From an uncultured Chthoniobacterales bacterium (lineage in GTDB: Bacteria > Verrucomicrobiota > Verrucomicrobiia > Chthoniobacterales > UBA10450), in the NCBI GenBank assembly GCA_955652155.1, contig CATPAT010000081.1, forward strand, positions 1 to 5,166: a stretch of 5,166 nt of DNA. The letters run 5' to 3'. This document shows, one piece after another, positions 1 to 5,166 of this stretch (the stretch's first letter is position 1; each line of letters starts with the position of its first letter). The translations under genes and the position numbers were made by a program. Below the pieces are notes generated by a model. It did not search any database, was not told where the DNA came from, and saw only the letters and a list, made by a program, of their open reading frames with translations.

Positions 1-173
1 ATCGTTTTGGATCTTGCGGCATTCGGTCCCGGCTCGATCAGGTTGCCGTTCAAGCAGCAACTTGCGCGCGGCGTGTGATTTAGCGTTACTTCATAGCGTT
101 GCGGCATTTTAAGTCTCGACCCGATCAGAGCGATTTGTGATGGTGGCGTTGAGGAGAAGGTGCCGCGCACCAA
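1..173. other. Leader region upstream of the cyclase gene; no convincing gene
   Basis: No open frame here is long enough or similar enough to a known family to call. Two weak possibilities exist. A plus-strand frame is open from base 1 to a TGA at 76-78 (25 codons), which could be the tail of an upstream gene. A minus-strand frame starts with ATG at 105-107 and runs off the left edge without a stop (35 codons, beginning MPQRYEVTLNH), which could be the start of a divergent gene. They overlap, so at most one is real. The stretch from about 108 to 173 is the likely place for the cyclase promoter, but I see no good -35/-10 pair. Confidence 0.4.
152..160 (+). promoter_or_regulatory. Possible Shine-Dalgarno tract of the cyclase gene, unusually far from the ATG
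   Basis: A purine-rich run (AGGAGAAGG) precedes the ATG at 174. Its AGGAG core ends 17 bases before the ATG and its GAAGG end 13 bases before, both longer than the usual 5-10. The start is still well fixed: the reading frame has a TGA at 150-152 and no ATG, GTG or TTG between it and 174. Translation may therefore use a long spacer, a folded leader or weak SD dependence. Confidence 0.35.
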
Positions 174-2621
174 ATGTCCACCGAGGCAAAGCCCGACCTG
201 CAGCCGGAGATCGCTCACATTCTTCTCATTGACGTGGTCGGGTATTCGAAGCTGCTGGTTAACGAGCAGGTCGAGTTTTTGCAGGAACTAAACCGAATTG
301 TTCGTGCGACCCCGACGTTTCGTGCCGCCGAATCGCAGGGTAAGCTGATCCGAATTCCCACCGGCGACGGGATGGCACTGCTGTTCTTTCAGAATTTGCA
401 GCAACCAGCCCAGTGCGCGCTCGAAATTAGCGGCGCGCTGCAAGATCGACCGCATTTGCAATTGCGCATGGGCATCCACAGCGGCCCGGTTAACCAAGTC
501 GTGGATGTAAATGATCAGGTGAACGTCGCCGGCGCAGGAATGAACGTTGCGCAGCGGGTTCTCGATTGCGGAGATGCCGGGCACATCCTGTTATCCAAGC
601 ATTTGGCCGATGACTTGCAGCACTATCGGCATTGGCAGCCTTACCTGCACGACCTCGGCGAGTGTGAAGTAAAGCACGGGTTGCGGCTGCACCTGTTCAA
701 TCTGTGTAAGGACAACTTCGGCAATCCGCATCTTCCCGACAAACTCAAGCGAGCGAAACGCTGGAAGCCTTCTGCGGGCGCTGGGGTTCGGCCCGTTTTT
801 CCACTGCGTTTTTTAAGGTCAGCGCTCATAACCGCCGTTGCGTTGGCCGCCATCGCTTTAGCTTTCAGCTTCTTCGTTCTTCTTCGTAAAAGCTCGCCTG
901 GAATTTCAAGTGCTGTTTCAGAGAGGCCAACGCTCGCGCATGTTCCGGATAAGAGCATCGCTGTTCTTCCTTTCGAAAATCTGAGTGACGAGAAGCGGAA
1001 CGCATTCTTTGCCGATGGCGTCCAAGACGAGATCCTGAACCATCTCGCCAAGGTCGCCGACCTCAAAGTCATTAGTCGTACGAGCGTCATGCAATACAAA
1101 GGCGGCGCGCCTAGGAACCTTCGCGAAATTGCGAACGAGCTTGGGGTAGCGCATGTCGTGGAAGGAACGGTCCAGCGCGTTGCGGATCGGGTGCGGGTTA
1201 GTGCACAGTTAATTGATGCTCGCACCGATATGCACCTGTGGGCGGAGCACTATGATCGTCAGGTCGCGGATGTTTTTGGGATTCAAACCGAGATCGCGGA
1301 GAAGGTGGTTTCGCAACTGCGTGCTAAACTTTCACCGCAGGAAAAAGCCGCGATAGAGGAGCGACCGACGCAGGACCTTGCCGCCTACGATTTGTACCTG
1401 CGAGCGCGAGATCTGGTCGATGCGATCGCATTCACCGCCACCGGGACCGAAAATCTCGTCGAGGCAACGCGTCTGCTCGATGAAGCGATCGCGCGCGATC
1501 CGAAATTTTTGTTGGCGTATTACCATCTCGCTCGTGCCCATGACATCATGTATTTCCTCGGAATTGACCACACCCCGGAGCGGCTGGCGTTGGCCGAAAA
1601 GGCGGTCCGGGCAGCGCTTGAGCTGCGGCCGGACAGTGGCGAGGCGCACCTGGCGCAGGCGCAACATTTCTACTGGGGTTATCGCGATTACGACCGCGCC
1701 CGTTCGGAACTGAATATTGCGAGGCGTGCGTTGCCAAACGAACCGCTGGCGTTGGTCCTTTCCGGTTACATCGACCGCAGACAGAGTCGCTGGGACGACT
1801 CCACTCGCGAACTGGAGCGAGCACTGGAGTTGGACCCGAGAAATCTCTTCATTCTTCAACAGGTTTCCTACTCCTACGAATATCAGCGGCGTTTTAAAGA
1901 TATGGCGGCCGTTTTAGATCGAGTCGTCGCGATCAACCCAAATGATCTGACAACCCGCGTCCAACGCGCATTTGTTGATTTGCAATGGCGGGGAGACGCG
2001 AAACCGTTGCACAACGCGATCGAAGCGATTGTTGCTCGGGACGAAAAAGCGGCGGCGCCGATTTCGGACCGCTGGCTTTTTCTTGCTCTGTGCGAGCACG
2101 ATAAGATTGCCGCGGAGCGCGCTCTGGCTGTCCTGGCCAGGGACGGTTGCCACGATGAGGGAATCCCGTTTCCGCGAGCTTGGTGCGAAGGAATGGTGGA
2201 GCAAATCGGTGGCGATCAAACCGCGGCGCGGGCGGCGTTTACACGTGCACGAGAGGAAATCGAAAGTTTGCTCCTCGAACAGCCCGATTATGCCGAGGGA
2301 CTGTGCGTTCTGGCGATGCTCGATGCCGCGCTCGGTAAACGTGATCAAGCAATTCAGGAAGGTCGACGTGCCAGCGAGATGCTTCCCGTAACGAAGGATG
2401 CGCTGAACGGTGCGCGGGTGGCCGATTACCGCGCGATCACATGCGCGTTAGCTGGAGATAGAAAGGGTGCGATCGAACAACTCTCGAACGCGGTCCAAAG
2501 ACCTGGCGGCCTTAATTACGGTCAGCTGCGACTGCATCCGTACTTTGATGGCCTGCGGGGCAATCCAGATTTTGAGCGGCTCGTGAACGCGCTGGCCCCT
2601 GATAACAAAAAGGAACGTTAA
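174..2621 (+). CDS. Membrane-anchored class III adenylate/guanylate cyclase-like protein with TolB-N-like and TPR domains
   Basis: Predicted signalling protein of 815 residues. Residues about 13-180 form a class III nucleotide cyclase domain. The two metal-binding aspartates are D20 (in LLIDVVGYSKL) and D65 (in PTGDGMALLFF). The transition-state pair is N124 and R128 (in MNVAQRVLD). The positions that normally select the purine read I61 and N117 rather than Lys/Asp (adenylate) or Glu/Cys (guanylate), so product and activity are uncertain. A basic stretch (191-198) precedes one membrane helix (about 214-237). By the positive-inside rule the cyclase is cytoplasmic and the rest lies outside the membrane. 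Residues 259-385 resemble the TolB N-terminal domain family (KSIAVLPFENLS, FFADGVQDEIL, VVEGTVQR, LWAEHYDR). Residues about 425-605 and 680-740 are TPR-like helical repeats, with ALELRPDSGEAHLA and ALELDPRNLFIL typical. The C-terminus (LHPYFDGLRGNPDFERLV) is a common ending in such proteins. It converges on the helicase gene. The domain calls are firm; the signal sensed and the effector are unknown. Confidence 0.9.
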   Translation: MSTEAKPDLQPEIAHILLIDVVGYSKLLVNEQVEFLQELNRIVRATPTFRAAESQGKLIRIPTGDGMALLFFQNLQQPAQCALEISGALQDRPHLQLRMGIHSGPVNQVVDVNDQVNVAGAGMNVAQRVLDCGDAGHILLSKHLADDLQHYRHWQPYLHDLGECEVKHGLRLHLFNLCKDNFGNPHLPDKLKRAKRWKPSAGAGVRPVFPLRFLRSALITAVALAAIALAFSFFVLLRKSSPGISSAVSERPTLAHVPDKSIAVLPFENLSDEKRNAFFADGVQDEILNHLAKVADLKVISRTSVMQYKGGAPRNLREIANELGVAHVVEGTVQRVADRVRVSAQLIDARTDMHLWAEHYDRQVADVFGIQTEIAEKVVSQLRAKLSPQEKAAIEERPTQDLAAYDLYLRARDLVDAIAFTATGTENLVEATRLLDEAIARDPKFLLAYYHLARAHDIMYFLGIDHTPERLALAEKAVRAALELRPDSGEAHLAQAQHFYWGYRDYDRARSELNIARRALPNEPLALVLSGYIDRRQSRWDDSTRELERALELDPRNLFILQQVSYSYEYQRRFKDMAAVLDRVVAINPNDLTTRVQRAFVDLQWRGDAKPLHNAIEAIVARDEKAAAPISDRWLFLALCEHDKIAAERALAVLARDGCHDEGIPFPRAWCEGMVEQIGGDQTAARAAFTRAREEIESLLLEQPDYAEGLCVLAMLDAALGKRDQAIQEGRRASEMLPVTKDALNGARVADYRAITCALAGDRKGAIEQLSNAVQRPGGLNYGQLRLHPYFDGLRGNPDFERLVNALAPDNKKER

Positions 2622-2633
2622 TCCGATTTAACG
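2616..2633. repeat. Inverted repeat joining the two convergent stop codons
   Basis: CGTTAA (2616-2621) and TTAACG (2628-2633) are perfect reverse complements around a 6-base centre, TCCGAT. The left arm contains the cyclase TAA and the right arm contains the helicase TAA read on the other strand. The stem is short and AT-rich with no following T-run on either strand, so it is not a convincing intrinsic terminator by itself. Some of the symmetry is automatic because two facing TAA codons are self-complementary; the added CG pair in each arm is not. Confidence 0.55.
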
Positions 2634-3845
2634 ACGCCGGCGGCCATAGGAATATCCGCGATGCGAGCGGCCGCCGCCGATGGCCCGCCTTCCGCCGGTA
2701 GCAGATTCTGGTTCGAAGAGCACGGTGTAGAGATACGGAAAGTTCTCGAGTTTGAGGCGAGGAATTTTTCGACCGATGAAACGTTCGATCGCCTGCAACG
2801 CCGCTACTTCCTCGCCGTTCATGAGAGTGAACGCGTCGCCGACGTTTTGAGCGCGGCCGGTCCGGCCGATGCGATGCACGTAATCTTCGGCGTGCTCGGG
2901 AACATCGTAATTGATCACGTGACTGACGCCGGCGATATCGAGTCCGCGCGCCGCGATGTCGGTCGCGACCATGACTTCGTATTTGCCGCTCTTAAATCCT
3001 TCCAGCGCCTCGATCCGCTCGCGCTGGGTGCGATTCGAATGCAAAACGGCGACGGAGTGGTTTCCCTGCTTTAGTTTGTGCGCGATCCGATCGGCCCCGT
3101 GTTTGGTTCGGGAGAAAATTAGTGCGCTATCGAAGTTCGTCCGTTCCAGCAATGCCATGAGGAGATCGAATTTTTGTTCCGCGGCGACGGGATAAACCGC
3201 GTGCGTCACGGTTTCGGCCGGCGAGCGGCGCACACCAATCTCGACTAGCTCTGGATCGCGCAACACCCAGGCTGCGAGTCGCTCGATCTCCGGTGGCAGC
3301 GTTGCCGAAAACAAAAGTGTTTGTCGATCGGTTGAGATTTTTTCGACGATCCGGCGGACGTCGGGCAGAAATCCCATGTCGAGCATGCGATCGACTTCAT
3401 CGAGCACGAGAATGCTGACCTGGCGCAAATCCATTGTGCGTTGCTCGAGCAAATCGAGCAGCCGGCCGGGCGTGGCGGCGAGAACATCAATGCCGCGTTT
3501 GATCTCTTCGCGCTGTTTCCCGTAACCGACTCCGCCGTGAACGACGGCTGCGCGCAGGTCGGTGAAGCGACCGTAATCGCGGAACGCGGTTTCGACTTGC
3601 GCAGCTAGCTCGCGGGTCGGCTCAAGCACGAGACATCGGAACGCGCCGTGTTTCGCGAGGAGGGTCAGAATTGGCAACGCGAACGCGGCCGTTTTGCCGG
3701 TACCGGTCTGGGCAGTACCGATTAAGTCCTTGCCCGCGAGAATGATCGGGAAGGCGCGGAGCTGGATCGGCGTCGGCTCGGTAAAACCCATCGCCTGGGT
3801 GCCGCGCACGACTTCCGGTGAAAGTTCGAAATTATTGAATGACAC
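2628..3845 (-). CDS. DEAD-box ATP-dependent RNA helicase, RhlE-like, with a DEVD motif II
   Basis: An ATP-dependent RNA-remodelling enzyme of 405 residues; family members act in ribosome assembly, mRNA decay and cold adaptation. Motifs appear in order: Q motif (GFTEPTPIQ, Q28), I (AQTGTGKT, 45-52), Ia (PTREL, 76-80), GG (103-105), Ib (TPGR, 125-128), II (DEVD, 149-152), III (SAT, 180-182), IV (ALIFSRTK, 241-248), Va (VATDIAARGLDI, 293-304) and VI (HRIGRTGRA, 324-332). Motif II has Val where the family name-giving Ala sits; the Walker B acidic residues D149 and E150 and the last D152 are kept, so ATPase activity is expected. The C-terminal tail is short and Gly/Arg-rich, ending YGRRRR, and probably gives nonspecific RNA contact. 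The start is a GTG at 3845, giving MSFNNFELSP, a normal N-terminus for this family; no clear SD is visible. It is divergent from the phosphoesterase. RhlE is the best fit, but SrmB- or DbpA-like roles are not excluded, so no symbol is given. Confidence 0.95.
   Translation of the reverse strand: MSFNNFELSPEVVRGTQAMGFTEPTPIQLRAFPIILAGKDLIGTAQTGTGKTAAFALPILTLLAKHGAFRCLVLEPTRELAAQVETAFRDYGRFTDLRAAVVHGGVGYGKQREEIKRGIDVLAATPGRLLDLLEQRTMDLRQVSILVLDEVDRMLDMGFLPDVRRIVEKISTDRQTLLFSATLPPEIERLAAWVLRDPELVEIGVRRSPAETVTHAVYPVAAEQKFDLLMALLERTNFDSALIFSRTKHGADRIAHKLKQGNHSVAVLHSNRTQRERIEALEGFKSGKYEVMVATDIAARGLDIAGVSHVINYDVPEHAEDYVHRIGRTGRAQNVGDAFTLMNGEEVAALQAIERFIGRKIPRLKLENFPYLYTVLFEPESATGGRRAIGGGRSHRGYSYGRRRR
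2638..2676. repeat. GC-rich inverted repeat inside the 3' end of the helicase gene
   Basis: CGGCGGCC (2638-2645) is the exact reverse complement of GGCCGCCG (2669-2676), with a 23-base loop. It lies within the codons for the Gly/Arg-rich helicase tail, so biased codons could create it by chance. It begins 16 bases after the cyclase stop codon, so in cyclase transcripts it could form a stable 3' hairpin, but no U-run follows. A role in ending or protecting that transcript is only a guess. Confidence 0.4.
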
Positions 3846-3893
3846 GGTTTGAAATTACGAGTGACAATGGTTGAAGCAACGACACAAATGCAG
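3846..3893. promoter_or_regulatory. Short divergent intergenic region between helicase and phosphoesterase genes
   Basis: This 48-base gap separates the helicase GTG (3845, -) from the preferred phosphoesterase ATG (3894, +). Both promoters must lie here or reach into the neighbouring coding sequence. On the minus strand a weak pair can be drawn: TTGCTT, a 16-base spacer and TAATTT. It matches the sigma-70 consensus at only about half its positions. No operator-like repeat is evident. The region is much shorter if a farther upstream phosphoesterase start is used. Confidence 0.3.
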
Positions 3894-4328
3894 ATGTCGA
3901 TCTTTGTTTTGGCGGACACTCATAACAAGCTGCCTCAGAAAATCGTCGATCTTGCGCGCGACGCGGACGAGATCTGGCATTTGGGCGATGTGTGCGCGGA
4001 AATCATTCTGGATGAACTGCGCGCGATCGGTCCGCCCGTCACGATTGTGCGTGGAAACTGCGACAGCAACACCGAGTGGCCGCTGGTTGTCGATCTTAAG
4101 CGAGAGGGCTTGAGATTTCGGCTGCAGCATATTCCGCCAGATGTTCCACCCGATGCTGTCGATGTTGTGTTGCATGGTCATACCCACGTGCCGCGAAATG
4201 AGAGGCGCGGCGGCGTTTTGTTTTTAAATCCGGGCTGCGTCACACGGCCAAACCAGGGATCGCCCGCAAGCGTGGCCTGGCTCGAGATCGCCAATGGAAA
4301 AATAAAGTGGCGATTGGTCGACCTGTAG
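3894..4328 (+). CDS. YfcE/MJ0936-type metallophosphoesterase
   Basis: A small calcineurin-like phosphoesterase that should bind two divalent metals and hydrolyse phosphodiesters; the natural substrate of this family is mostly unknown. Using the ATG at 3894 the protein has 144 residues. Metal ligands, in order: D8 and H10 (LADTH), D32 (HLGDV), N55 (VRGNCD), H79 (LQHIPP), H94 (HGHTH), H96 and H98. A late LNPGCVTRPNQGSP segment is the typical family ending. It is shorter than E. coli YfcE (184 residues), mainly because the stretch between GNCD and HGHTH is compact. The frame is open upstream, with other starts at 3849 (TTG), 3867 (ATG, with a weak GAG five bases before it) and 3888 (ATG). I chose 3894 because it places Met seven residues before the DTH aspartate, as in relatives, although its SD is poor. 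It is divergent from the helicase and converges on rplQ. The family call is firm; the start is not. Confidence 0.88.
   Translation: MSIFVLADTHNKLPQKIVDLARDADEIWHLGDVCAEIILDELRAIGPPVTIVRGNCDSNTEWPLVVDLKREGLRFRLQHIPPDVPPDAVDVVLHGHTHVPRNERRGGVLFLNPGCVTRPNQGSPASVAWLEIANGKIKWRLVDL
4287..4314. repeat. Inverted repeat near the 3' end of the phosphoesterase gene
   Basis: ATCGCCA (4287-4293) and TGGCGAT (4308-4314) are perfect reverse complements with a 14-base A-rich loop. The repeat lies inside the last codons of the phosphoesterase and about 25 bases beyond the rplQ stop codon on the minus strand. It is the only hairpin I noticed near this convergent junction. The U-run in the rplQ transcript would fall in the loop, not after the stem, so it is not a standard intrinsic terminator. 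Confidence 0.4.
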
Positions 4329-4338
4329 CAGCGCGAAA

Positions 4339-4878
4339 TTATTTCTCCTCGCCCGATTTTCGGCCGAACCAACGCCGTTTTTTCTTTGGCTCCTCGGCTG
4401 CCGGCGCTTCCTTTTCTTTCGTCTCGGGCTCTTCGCGTTTCGTTTCTTTCTGTTTTGGCTCGGCCTTTGGTTCTTTCTTTTTCGCCTTCTTTTCTTCCGT
4501 CGGTGTTTCTTCGACCACTACCGCAGCGTCGACCCATTCGATGAATGCCATCGAAGCGGAATCGCTCTTGCGCTGACCAAGTCGCACGATGCGGGTGTAG
4601 CCGCCGTTGCGCTCGGTCGATCGCGGCGCGATTTCGTCGAACAATTTTTTGACGGCGTCTTTGTGGCGCAATGCCGAGAAAGCTGTTCGGCGCGCGTGAA
4701 TCGAACCGTTCTTGCCGAGCGTCACCATTTTTTCGGCAAGCGGGCGGACAGCTTTTGCTTTTGCCAACGTGGTTTTGATCCGCTGATGCTCGATCAAACT
4801 GCAAACCTGATTAGCAAGCAACGCTTTGCGATGCTCGGCTTTGCGGCCAAGCCGCACCGTCTTTTTCTGATGTCTCAT
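4339..4878 (-). CDS. rplQ: 50S ribosomal protein L17 (bL17) with a long charged C-terminal tail
   Basis: A structural protein of the large ribosomal subunit, located near the exit-tunnel side. Residues 1-117 match the L17 core throughout: the MRHQKKTVRLGRKAEHRKALL start, LIEHQRIKTTLAKAK (28-42), KLFDEIAPR (78-86), NGGYTRIVRLG (91-101) and MAFIEWVD (110-117). At 179 residues it is longer than the 127-residue E. coli protein. The excess is a tail (118-179) rich in Lys, Glu, Pro and Ala, without Cys or obvious globular pattern, ending in a basic aromatic patch, KKKRRWFGRK. The tail is probably disordered; it may contact rRNA or another surface factor, but that is inference. The ATG at 4878 begins exactly at the conserved N-terminus and has a good SD. 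It lies 18 bases downstream of rpoA, the classical order, and is surely co-transcribed with it. Confidence 0.97.
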   Translation of the reverse strand: MRHQKKTVRLGRKAEHRKALLANQVCSLIEHQRIKTTLAKAKAVRPLAEKMVTLGKNGSIHARRTAFSALRHKDAVKKLFDEIAPRSTERNGGYTRIVRLGQRKSDSASMAFIEWVDAAVVVEETPTEEKKAKKKEPKAEPKQKETKREEPETKEKEAPAAEEPKKKRRWFGRKSGEEK

Positions 4879-4885
4879 CGGTTTG

Positions 4886-4889
4886 CCTC
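4886..4889 (-). promoter_or_regulatory. Shine-Dalgarno site of rplQ
   Basis: In the 18-base rpoA-rplQ spacer the minus strand reads GAGG, followed by 7 bases and the rplQ ATG. This spacing is optimal and supports the ATG at 4878. It also shows that this organism uses SD-led initiation at least in ribosomal operons, in contrast to the weak or distant sites before the other genes in the window. Confidence 0.7.
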
Positions 4890-4896
4890 GATCTGA

Positions 4897-5166
4897 TTAC
4901 TTCCGTTCGGTCGCGGCAGCCGCAGCTGCAGCCCCATTTCCGGAAGCGCCGTCAGGCCCGCCAGCAACAGGTTCGACCAGGCCAGTCTCGAACTTCATGC
5001 CGAGACTCAGGCCGAGCTGCTGGAGTTTATCTTTGATCTCGTTCAGCGATTTCTTGCCGAAGTTGCGATACTTGAGCATTTCGCTCTCAGTCTTCTGCGC
5101 GAGCTGACCAACGGTGGTGATGTTGGCGTTGTTCAAGCAGTTGGCCGCGCGGACACTGAGCTCAAT
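4897..5166 (-). CDS. rpoA: DNA-directed RNA polymerase subunit alpha, C-terminal domain (partial, cut by window edge)
   Basis: Alpha dimerises to start RNA polymerase assembly; its C-terminal domain binds UP-element DNA and activators. Only the last 89 residues are present, and the frame is open to base 5166, so the N-terminal assembly domain lies outside. The visible part reads IELSVRAANCLNNANIT and then NFGKKSLNEIKDKL and LGLSLGMKF, a clear alpha-CTD. Residues equivalent to E. coli R265, N268 and C269 (VRAANC) and to G296, K298 and S299 (FGKKS) are conserved, so DNA contact should be normal. After the fold ends (about visible residue 59) comes a 30-residue tail rich in Gly and Ala, with seven consecutive alanines and a TERK ending. 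A start at the TTG at 5134-5136 would be an artefact, since homology continues upstream. It lies immediately upstream of rplQ on the same strand. Confidence 0.97.
   Translation of the reverse strand: MELSVRAANCLNNANITTVGQLAQKTESEMLKYRNFGKKSLNEIKDKLQQLGLSLGMKFETGLVEPVAGGPDGASGNGAAAAAAATERK

Noticed and set aside
1..107. Minus-strand open frame from ATG at 105-107 off the left edge (35 codons), competing with a plus-strand frame ending in TGA at 76-78
   Set aside because: Too short, no recognisable family, weak SD, and the two candidates overlap; sequence to the left of the window is needed to choose.
641..1225. Long minus-strand open frame opposite the cyclase gene (194 codons)
   Set aside because: Composition is Arg/Ser/Thr-rich and low in family-like motifs, as expected for the antisense shadow of a GC-rich gene; the plus-strand frame has clear domains throughout.
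1290..2400. Possible separate genes within the TPR half of the cyclase protein
   Set aside because: The plus-strand frame is continuous from the TolB-like domain through the TPR repeats to the typical C-terminal motif, with no frame break.
4380..4500. Pyrimidine-rich plus-strand tract (many CTTT/TTC runs), first considered as a repeat array or regulatory polypyrimidine tract
   Set aside because: It is explained by Lys (AAG/AAA) and Glu (GAA/GAG) codons of the L17 tail on the minus strand; no regular unit is present.
4178..4804. Long minus-strand open frame (208 codons) overlapping rplQ in another frame
   Set aside because: Its sequence is a low-complexity Arg/Lys shadow; the rplQ frame is matched along its core to L17, so this one is not a gene.
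1..5166. CRISPR array, tRNA, rRNA, insertion sequence or attachment site
   Set aside because: No regularly spaced repeats, tRNA-like clover-leaf motifs, transposase motifs or terminal repeats were seen on either strand.

Overview
This is a mid-GC (roughly mid-50s % by eye), densely packed bacterial window. It holds four complete protein genes and the 3' end of a fifth. No RNA genes, insertion sequences, CRISPR arrays or phage genes were seen. The core genes rpoA and rplQ at the right edge show it is chromosomal. I infer Verrucomicrobiota, perhaps a soil Chthoniobacterales-type lineage. The reasons are the class III cyclase fused to a TolB-like domain and TPRs, which I remember as common in Verrucomicrobiota and Acidobacteriota, and the lysine/glutamate-rich tail on L17. 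This taxonomy is a family-level impression, not a proof.

Layout. Positions 1-173 are a leader without a convincing gene. Positions 174-2621 (+) encode an 815-residue one-piece signalling protein: N-terminal class III nucleotide cyclase, one membrane helix, a TolB-N-like domain and a TPR-rich C-terminus. It converges, with only 6 bases between stop codons, on a RhlE-type DEAD-box RNA helicase at 2628-3845 (-). That helicase carries DEVD instead of DEAD in motif II. The helicase is divergent from a small YfcE/MJ0936-type metallophosphoesterase at about 3894-4328 (+). The phosphoesterase converges, with a 10-base gap, on rplQ (ribosomal protein L17, 4339-4878, -). Upstream of rplQ on the same strand is the C-terminal domain of rpoA (4897 to the window edge), in the classical rpoA-rplQ order that ends the ribosomal alpha operon in many bacteria.

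How the genes relate. rpoA and rplQ form one leftward transcription unit. The cyclase, helicase and phosphoesterase alternate strands, so they are separate units and no shared pathway is shown. A link between the cyclase and the phosphoesterase through cyclic-nucleotide turnover is possible but speculative. Both convergent junctions lack a classical hairpin-plus-U-run terminator. The points most worth a second look are the cyclase's non-canonical purine-pocket residues, the long charged tail of L17, the DEVD helicase, and the frequent CGATCG hexamer. I did not find evidence for a clearly new multi-gene system.
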